Source: CAVVNN01 sp963749605 (GTDB lineage Bacteria; Actinomycetota; Thermoleophilia; Solirubrobacterales; 70-9). From it: DNA of 64,000 nucleotides. The translations under genes were made by a program, and so were the position numbers. Positions 58,886-64,000 of this stretch are shown piece after piece. Below the pieces are notes generated by a model. The model saw only the letters and a program-made list of their open reading frames with translations. It did not search any database and was not told the DNA's origin. Within the stretch, counting starts at the first letter, position 1, and the number at the start of each line of letters is the position of its first letter. The DNA lies in contig CAVVNN010000002.1 in the NCBI GenBank assembly GCA_963749605.1, forward strand, positions 372,001-436,000, in the 5' to 3' direction.

Positions 58886-59623
58886 TCAGGGCGTCCGGCG
58901 GCGCAGCGTCACCGCGCCGAGCGCCAGCAGCAGCAGCGTCGCGCCGACGATCACCGAAACGTCGAGCGCGCCCCGCGGGCCGAGCGACCCCTGCGTCGTC
59001 ACCCGGTTGAGGGCATCGAAGGCATAGGTGAGAGGCATCGCATCGGAGACCACTTGCAGGCCCCCGGCCATCTTGTCGCGGGCGACGAACAGCCCGCAGA
59101 GGAGCAGCTGCGGGAAGACGATTGCCGGCATGAACTGCACCGCCTGGAACTCGGTCCGCGCGAAAGCGCTGACGAAGAGGCCGAGCGACATCCCCAGCAG
59201 CGCGTTGCCGACCGCCAGCGCCACCACCGCCGCGGTCGATCCGGCCACGTCGAGTCCCAGCGGGCCGAAGGCGACGCCGGCGGCGATCAGCGCCTGCAGC
59301 GTGCCGACCAGGGCGAACGCGATCCCGTAGCCGAACAGGAGGTCGAGCTTCGCCAGCGGCAGCGTCATCAGCCGCTCCAGCGTCCCGGTCGTCCGCTCGC
59401 GCAGCATCGTGATCGAGGTGACGACGAACATCGTGCTGAACGGGAACAGCCCGACCAGCGGGCCTCCCACCTGCTGAAACGTCTCCGGGCTCTGGTCGAA
59501 GGCGCCGCGCAGCAGCGTCAGCAGGAAGGGCGAGACGCCCAGCATCAGGATCACCGTCCTCGGATCGCGGCGAAGCTGGCTCAGCACCCGCACCGCGACT
59601 GCCGACGTCACCCGCCGGCTCAC
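58886..59623 (-). CDS. ABC-2 type transporter permease
   Basis: A 245-residue ABC-2 permease with six membrane helices and the family-like RERTTGTLERLMTLPL motif. GTG 59623 overlaps the ATPase stop (GTGA). With its partner it forms a small exporter of the daunorubicin-resistance/Nod type; substrate unknown. Confidence 0.9.
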   Translation of the reverse strand: MSRRVTSAVAVRVLSQLRRDPRTVILMLGVSPFLLTLLRGAFDQSPETFQQVGGPLVGLFPFSTMFVVTSITMLRERTTGTLERLMTLPLAKLDLLFGYGIAFALVGTLQALIAAGVAFGPLGLDVAGSTAAVVALAVGNALLGMSLGLFVSAFARTEFQAVQFMPAIVFPQLLLCGLFVARDKMAGGLQVVSDAMPLTYAFDALNRVTTQGSLGPRGALDVSVIVGATLLLLALGAVTLRRRTP

Positions 59624-60342
59624 CCCTCGCCCCCCGCCTCGATCAGCGCCAGGAACGCCTCGTCGAGCTGCTGGCAGCCGGTGCGCCGGCGCAGGCCGTC
59701 CGGGCTGTCGGTGGCCAGCAGGCGCCCCTCGCGCATCAGCAGCAGCTCGTCGCAGTGCTCGGCCTCCTCCATCACGTGGCTGGAGACGAGCAGCGTCACG
59801 CCCGTGGCGGCAAGCTCCGCGAACGTCGCCCAGAGGTCCCTGCGCAGCACCGGATCGAGGCCCACCGTCGGCTCGTCGAGGACCAGCAGCTCGGGCTCGC
59901 CGAGCAGCGCCGTGGCGAGCGAGGCCCGGGCCTGCTGCCCGCCGGAGAGGCTGCCGACGGCGCGGTCCGCCTCGCCGCCGAGCGCGACGGTCCCGATCAC
60001 CTCGTCCACGCGCCCCTCCCGCACGCCCAGCACCCGGCCGAAGAAGCGCAGGTTCTCGCGCACGGTCAGGTCGCCGTAGACCGAGGGCGCCTGCGTCAGG
60101 TAGGCGACCCGCGAGCGCAGCGGCCGCGACCCGGCCGGCTTGCCCAGGATCTCGACCCGTCCCGACTCGACCACCTGCACGCCGACGATCGCGCGCATCA
60201 GCGTCGTCTTGCCGCAGCCGCTCGGCCCGAGCAGCCCCGTCACCCTGCCGCCGGCGACCGGGAACGAGAGGCCGTGCAGCACCTCGACGCCGCCGCGCCT
60301 CACCGTCAGCGACTCGGCGACGATCGAGGGGCCCTCGCTCAC
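59620..60342 (-). CDS. ABC transporter ATP-binding protein
   Basis: A 240-residue ATPase: Walker A GPSGCGKTT, Q-loop region YLTQAPSVYGDLTV, signature LSGGQQARASLATALL, Walker B LLVLDEPTVGLDP and switch His in SSHVMEEAEHC. From GTG 60342. It is coupled to the ABC-2 permease. It starts 9 bp after the carboxylase gene on the same strand, possibly one transcript. Confidence 0.93.
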   Translation of the reverse strand: MSEGPSIVAESLTVRRGGVEVLHGLSFPVAGGRVTGLLGPSGCGKTTLMRAIVGVQVVESGRVEILGKPAGSRPLRSRVAYLTQAPSVYGDLTVRENLRFFGRVLGVREGRVDEVIGTVALGGEADRAVGSLSGGQQARASLATALLGEPELLVLDEPTVGLDPVLRRDLWATFAELAATGVTLLVSSHVMEEAEHCDELLLMREGRLLATDSPDGLRRRTGCQQLDEAFLALIEAGGEG

Positions 60343-60351
60343 CGGGGGCTC

Positions 60352-61872
60352 CTACGCCGGCGTGACCGGGTTGCGCCGCTCGGCGAAGGCGCGATCCTTG
60401 CCGGCGGCGTAGGCGAAGCGGCGGATCAGCTCGGCGCGCAGGTCCTCGGGCCGCACGACCGCGTCGACGACCAGCTCCGAGGCGAGATGGAGGATGTCGA
60501 TGTCCTCGGCGTACTCGGCCCGCTTCTCGGCGACGAAACGCTCGCGCTCGGCCTCGTCGTCGATCGCCTGGATCTGGTTGTAGAAGACGGCGTTGATCGC
60601 CGCCTGCGGGCCCATCACGGCGATCGAGGCGCTGGGCAGGGCGATGCAGCAGTCGGGCTCGAAGGCCGGGCCGGCCATCGCGTAGAGCCCGGCGCCGTAG
60701 GCCTTGCGGACGATCACCGAGAGCTTCGGCACGGTCGCTTCGGAGACGGCGCTGATCATCTTCGCCCCGTGGCGGATGATCCCCTGGCGCTCGACCGCGG
60801 TACCGATCATGAAGCCCGGCACGTCAGCGAGGAAGAGCAGCGGCACGTTGAAGGCGTTGCAGGTCTGGATGAAGCGCGCCGCCTTGTCGGCCGAGTCGAC
60901 GAAGAGCACGCCGCCCTTCTGGCGCGGCTGGTTGGCGACGACGCCGACGACCCGGCCGTCGAGGCGGCCGTAGCCGACGATCAGCTCCTTGGCCCAGCGC
61001 TTGTGGACCTCGAGCAGGGAGCCGGCGTCGAGCAGCGTGTCGAGCACCTCGAGCATGTCGAAGGGCTGGTTCTCGTCGGCGGGGACGATCGCGGCGATCG
61101 AGGCGTCCGAGGCCGGGTCGGCCGGCGGCGCGGCGGGCGGCTCCTCCCGCCAGCTCCCCGGCATGAAGGAGAGGTAGCGCTTGGCGAGGTCGATCGCCTC
61201 CTCGTCGCTCTTGACCAGGAAGTGGCCGCAGCCGGAGACGCCGGTGTGCATCTTCGCCCCGCCCATCTCCTCCAGCGTCACCTTCTCGCCGATCACCATC
61301 TCCGCCATCCGCGGCGAGCCCAGGTACATCGAGGCGTTGCCCTCGCGCATGATCACCACGTCGCAGAAGGCGGGGATGTAGGCACCGCCGGCGGCGCTCG
61401 GCCCGAACAGCAGGCAGACCTGGGGCACCTGACCGGAGAGCCGCACCTCGTTGTGGAAGATGCGCCCGGCGCCGCGCCGCCCGGGGAACATCTGCACCTG
61501 GTCGGTGATCCGGGCGCCGGCCGAGTCGACCAGGTAGACGAGGGGAACCCGCAGCTGCAGCGCCCGCTCCTGGACGCGGAGGATCTTCTCCACCGTCTTC
61601 GGGCCCCAGGAGCCGGCCTTCACGGTCGGGTCGTTGGCCATCAGGGCAACCCGGCGTCCATCGATCGTCGCCAGGCCGGTGAGGACCCCGTCGGCGCCTA
61701 GTCCCTCCTGGTCCCAGTTGGCCAGCAGCCCCTCCTCGGCGAAGGAGCCCGGGTCGACCAGGCGCTCAACCCGCTCGCGCACCGGCAGCTTGCCCTGCTC
61801 GGCGGTCTTCTCGTGGTGGCGCTGCGGGCCGCCGGCGAGGGCGGCCTCCAGGGCCTTGGCGAACTCGGTCAC
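60352..61872 (-). CDS. Acyl-CoA carboxylase carboxyltransferase (beta) subunit
   Basis: A 506-residue biotin-dependent carboxyltransferase from GTG 61872. The N-terminal acyl-CoA site has LVDSAGARI and GPSAAGGAYIPAFCD; the C-terminal carboxybiotin site has GVVANQPRQKGG, ADVPGFMIG and a late MGPQAAINA. GYG and the Met/Phe-rich pocket resemble methylcrotonyl-CoA and geranyl-CoA carboxylases more than propionyl enzymes, which fits the HMG-CoA lyase next door. The biotin-carrying alpha subunit is not in the window. Confidence 0.9.
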   Translation of the reverse strand: MTEFAKALEAALAGGPQRHHEKTAEQGKLPVRERVERLVDPGSFAEEGLLANWDQEGLGADGVLTGLATIDGRRVALMANDPTVKAGSWGPKTVEKILRVQERALQLRVPLVYLVDSAGARITDQVQMFPGRRGAGRIFHNEVRLSGQVPQVCLLFGPSAAGGAYIPAFCDVVIMREGNASMYLGSPRMAEMVIGEKVTLEEMGGAKMHTGVSGCGHFLVKSDEEAIDLAKRYLSFMPGSWREEPPAAPPADPASDASIAAIVPADENQPFDMLEVLDTLLDAGSLLEVHKRWAKELIVGYGRLDGRVVGVVANQPRQKGGVLFVDSADKAARFIQTCNAFNVPLLFLADVPGFMIGTAVERQGIIRHGAKMISAVSEATVPKLSVIVRKAYGAGLYAMAGPAFEPDCCIALPSASIAVMGPQAAINAVFYNQIQAIDDEAERERFVAEKRAEYAEDIDILHLASELVVDAVVRPEDLRAELIRRFAYAAGKDRAFAERRNPVTPA

Positions 61873-61956
61873 AGAACACCACGTTCACGCGGCAATCGCC
61901 ACGGACTCGAATGACCGGCTGTCACCGTGTCGATTGACGCGTTCACAGGCGGCAGC

Positions 61957-62877
61957 CTAACCGCGGTGCCAGTCCACCGGCCCGGCGCGCAACACGTGGG
62001 CCCCGAGCGGGCGGCCGAGCACCTCCTGGGCTGCGCGCGAGGCCTCGACCAGCCGCGGCAGGTCGATCCCGGTCTCGATCCCCATCTCGTGCAGCATCGA
62101 GACCACGTCCTCGGTCGAGACGTTGCCGGTCGACCCCGGCGGCACCGGGCAGCCGCCCAGCTCGCCGAAGCTCGCCTCGAAGGACTCGACCCCCTCCTCC
62201 AGCGCCGCCAGCACGTTGGCCAGGCCCTGGCCGCGGGTGTTGTGGAAGTGGGCGGTCAGCTCGACGCCGCCGAGGCGCTCGCGGGCGGCGGCGAAGAACT
62301 CCCGGACCTGGCGCGGGTTCGCCATCCCGGTGGTGTCGCCGAAGCCGACCTCGGCGCAACCGGCCGCCGCCAGCCGCTCGGCGATCCCGAAGACGCGCTC
62401 GGGCGCCACCTCGCCCTCGTAGGGGCAGCCGAAGGAGGTCGCGATCACCCCCTCGCAGCGCAGCCCCGCCTCGCGGGCGCCCTCCAGTGTCTGCTCCAGC
62501 CCGTTCAGCGACTCCTCGACCGAGCGGTTGACGTTGTGCCGGTTGTGGGTCTCGGAGGCCGAGAGGAAGACGCTCGCCTCGTCGAAGCGGTCGCGCATCT
62601 CCAGCGCCCGCTCGAGCCCCTTCTCGTTCGGGATCAGGACCGAGAAGGCAACCCCCTCGCGCCGCCGCACTGCGGCGAGCACCTCGGTGGCGTCGGCGAG
62701 CTGAGGGATCACGTCGGGCCGCACGAAGGAGGTCACCTCCATCCGCTGCAGGCCGCTCCCCGAGAGCATGTCGATCAGGCGCACCTTCTCGGCGGTGGGA
62801 ATCGTCTCCGGCTCGTTCTGGAAGCCGTCGCGAGGGCCGACCTCGCGAATCCGCACGCTGGTGGGCAACGCCTCCAT
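61957..62877 (-). CDS. Hydroxymethylglutaryl-CoA lyase
   Basis: A 306-residue TIM-barrel lyase that cleaves HMG-CoA to acetyl-CoA and acetoacetate, the last step of leucine catabolism. The start VGPRDGFQNE has the catalytic Arg-Asp, HFHNTRGQGLAN the metal-binding His pair, and GGCPVPPGSTGNVSTED the catalytic Cys loop. It is 84 bp upstream of the carboxylase on the same strand. Its product acetoacetate is the substrate of the AacS encoded 3 kb away. Confidence 0.93.
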   Translation of the reverse strand: MEALPTSVRIREVGPRDGFQNEPETIPTAEKVRLIDMLSGSGLQRMEVTSFVRPDVIPQLADATEVLAAVRRREGVAFSVLIPNEKGLERALEMRDRFDEASVFLSASETHNRHNVNRSVEESLNGLEQTLEGAREAGLRCEGVIATSFGCPYEGEVAPERVFGIAERLAAAGCAEVGFGDTTGMANPRQVREFFAAARERLGGVELTAHFHNTRGQGLANVLAALEEGVESFEASFGELGGCPVPPGSTGNVSTEDVVSMLHEMGIETGIDLPRLVEASRAAQEVLGRPLGAHVLRAGPVDWHRG

Positions 62878-63024
62878 AGCTCGGCAGCTTAGGGCCTATC
62901 CCAACAGGGGATCGCACCCCTGGATACGGTCCAAGACACGGCGGATTCGACCCTGGACACGGGCGGATTCAGCCCCGGCGCGAATCCCACATAGCCCTGC
63001 CATGCGGGAGCCGCGCCGCGGCCA

Positions 63025-63855
63025 TCACGTCCGCTTCTCCCTCGCCCCCTCGAGGCGGCGCGTAACTGCAAGCAGAGCCGCCCGCACGTGAGCCGGTTCG
63101 TAGCGCACCTGCTCGTGGGTAAAGCGCAGCGGCGTCAGCCCGGCGACGACATGCGCCTGGTCCCGCAGATGATCGCGCGCCTGCTGGGCCGGCGTGCGGT
63201 GATATTGCAGGCCGTCGGTCTCGACAACCAGACCCAGGTCCGGCCAGTAGAAGTCGACCTCGAACCCGTTCACCCACTGTTTCGTCAACGGCACCGACAG
63301 GCCGACCTGCTCGGCCAAGGGGAGAAACAGCCGCTCGAGCTTTGATCGAGTCAGCCGGAAAGTGCGCCGGTCGAGCAAAGTGCGGAGCGTCCTGACCCCA
63401 GGCTCGCCGCGATGGACATCGAGGGCGGCGCGCAAGGTCGGTGGATCGACGAGACCGAGGCGGTCCGCCTCGTTCACCGCCCGCTCGAGTCGGGACTCGC
63501 CAGTGCACGTGGCGAGATCGATCAGAGTCTGGACGACCGTGGTTACGGGAATGCCGTCGTGATCGGTCAGAGCGGACTCGGGCAACGTCGGACGGCGATG
63601 GACTCGAACTCCGGGCTGGCGCCGCGGCGCCGCAGCAAGCACGGAGACTTCGATCCTGCCGCTCGGCTCAACGCCAATCCCCCACAGCGCCGCCGCACTG
63701 CGATGACTGAGAGCTGCCCTGGCTCCACAAGCTAGGACCGCGGCCATCCAGCGTCCCTCCTGCGTGACTTCGGGACGTCCGACCGCATAGACCCCACGGG
63801 CCAGCGGACGCAAACGCCCAGTCGCAAACCGATGTTCGATTGCCCGTGCACTCAC
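63025..63855 (-). CDS. DUF559 nuclease-fold protein with AbiEi-like N-terminal region
   Basis: 276 residues from GTG 63855. The N-terminal part (AIEHRFATGRLRPLARGVYAVG, shown only in part by any alignment) is the winged-helix/AbiEi-like region, and a C-terminal DUF559 domain shows the PD-(D/E)xK-type core FEVDFYWPDLGLVVETDG and QYHRT. The coding frame seems to extend upstream through WRLVAAQHGVVARRQL to ATT 63918 with no ATG, GTG or TTG, and GGGAGG sits 4 bp before that ATT. So the start is doubtful. Such genes are frequent in Thermoleophilia-like genomes; role unknown (nuclease, defence or regulation). Confidence 0.8.
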   Translation of the reverse strand: MSARAIEHRFATGRLRPLARGVYAVGRPEVTQEGRWMAAVLACGARAALSHRSAAALWGIGVEPSGRIEVSVLAAAPRRQPGVRVHRRPTLPESALTDHDGIPVTTVVQTLIDLATCTGESRLERAVNEADRLGLVDPPTLRAALDVHRGEPGVRTLRTLLDRRTFRLTRSKLERLFLPLAEQVGLSVPLTKQWVNGFEVDFYWPDLGLVVETDGLQYHRTPAQQARDHLRDQAHVVAGLTPLRFTHEQVRYEPAHVRAALLAVTRRLEGAREKRT

Positions 63856-63937
63856 TCCCAGCTTCGTCAGCTGCCGCCGCGCAACGACTCCGTGCTGCGC
63901 GGCAACGAGCCTCCAAATCGGACCTCCCTTCGACGAC

Positions 63938-63975
63938 TGATGACTTGTCCCCCCTATGGTGTGGTCAAGTCATCA
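63938..63975. repeat. 38-bp palindromic element, copy 2 (upstream of DUF559 gene)
   Basis: The arms TGATGACTTGTCC and GGTCAAGTCATCA are of the same length and spacing as copy 1 at 5105-5142. Flanking CGAC and GTCG extend the pairing to 17 bp with one mismatch. It stands 20 bp from the ATT and 83 bp from the GTG candidate start of the downstream minus-strand gene. Confidence 0.7.
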
Positions 63976-64000
63976 GTCGTTGGTGTTTCTCCCCCGTCCG

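Noticed and set aside
62878..63024. Gap between HMG-CoA lyase and the DUF559 gene
   Set aside because: I looked for a promoter, terminator or small gene and saw nothing convincing.
1..64000. CRISPR arrays, insertion sequences or prophage modules
   Set aside because: No regularly spaced direct repeats, transposase signatures (DDE, HUH, serine or tyrosine recombinase) or phage structural genes were seen on reading either strand.

Overview
The window reads as chromosome of a very GC-rich Gram-positive-type bacterium of the Actinobacteriota. A member of the class Thermoleophilia (Solirubrobacterales or relatives) is my best guess. Reasons for this are a fused SecD-SecF protein in a ruvCAB-secDF-recJ-relA block, a mycobacterial-type CysO sulfur carrier, delta-60 repeat proteins, many GTG/TTG starts and 4-bp stop/start overlaps, and tRNA genes without encoded CCA. 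The placement is inference from gene content. No phage, plasmid, insertion sequence or CRISPR array is visible.

Layout. 1-5 kb: RNase Z (cut by the window edge), tRNA-Arg, an alpha/beta hydrolase, an SRAP abasic-site DNA repair protein, and a CDP-sugar pair (cytidylyltransferase plus 4,6-dehydratase). 5-7 kb: a SAM-I riboswitch with its attenuator controlling a threonine-synthase-like enzyme and CysO. 7-12 kb: CorA, a HIT protein, phosphomannomutase, a metallo-beta-lactamase-fold enzyme and a lipid kinase. 12-23 kb: a long minus-strand information-processing block (yebC, ruvC, ruvA, ruvB, a zinc-ribbon/PAS protein, secDF, recJ, relA/spoT). 24-27 kb: pyridoxal phosphate synthase pdxS-pdxT with an M29 aminopeptidase, then an RpiR regulator. 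27-33 kb: small conserved proteins, an MMPL exporter, a secreted protein, a PIG-L deacetylase and a zincin. 34-40 kb: a frameshifted cytochrome P450, a polysaccharide deacetylase, an MprF-like aminoacyl-lipid synthase and a delta-60 repeat protein. 40-41 kb: an SOS-box-like site, tRNA-Leu(CAG) and a LAGLIDADG protein. 41-44 kb: two alpha/beta-hydrolase-fold enzymes around a metallophosphoesterase. 44-48 kb: a sulfate ABC transporter operon and GreA. 48-54 kb: RDD and Nudix proteins, a cupredoxin, an orphan branched-chain amino-acid binding protein, a ferredoxin and a ferric-reductase-like membrane protein. 54-56 kb: a Fic remnant and a five-tRNA cluster. 56-63 kb: acetoacetyl-CoA synthetase, an ABC-2 exporter, acyl-CoA carboxylase beta and HMG-CoA lyase (leucine/ketone-body catabolism). 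63-64 kb: a DUF559 nuclease-like protein.

Several parts connect. Sulfur enters through the sulfate transporter, and a sulfur carrier sits next to a PLP enzyme under SAM control, which suggests a protein-thiocarboxylate route to homocysteine. A 38-bp palindrome stands immediately upstream of two unrelated genes at opposite ends of the window, with a paired base change between copies. Four otherwise intact genes each carry one extra base and a Fic remnant lacks one base in a G run. This pattern should be checked as sequencing error before calling decay.
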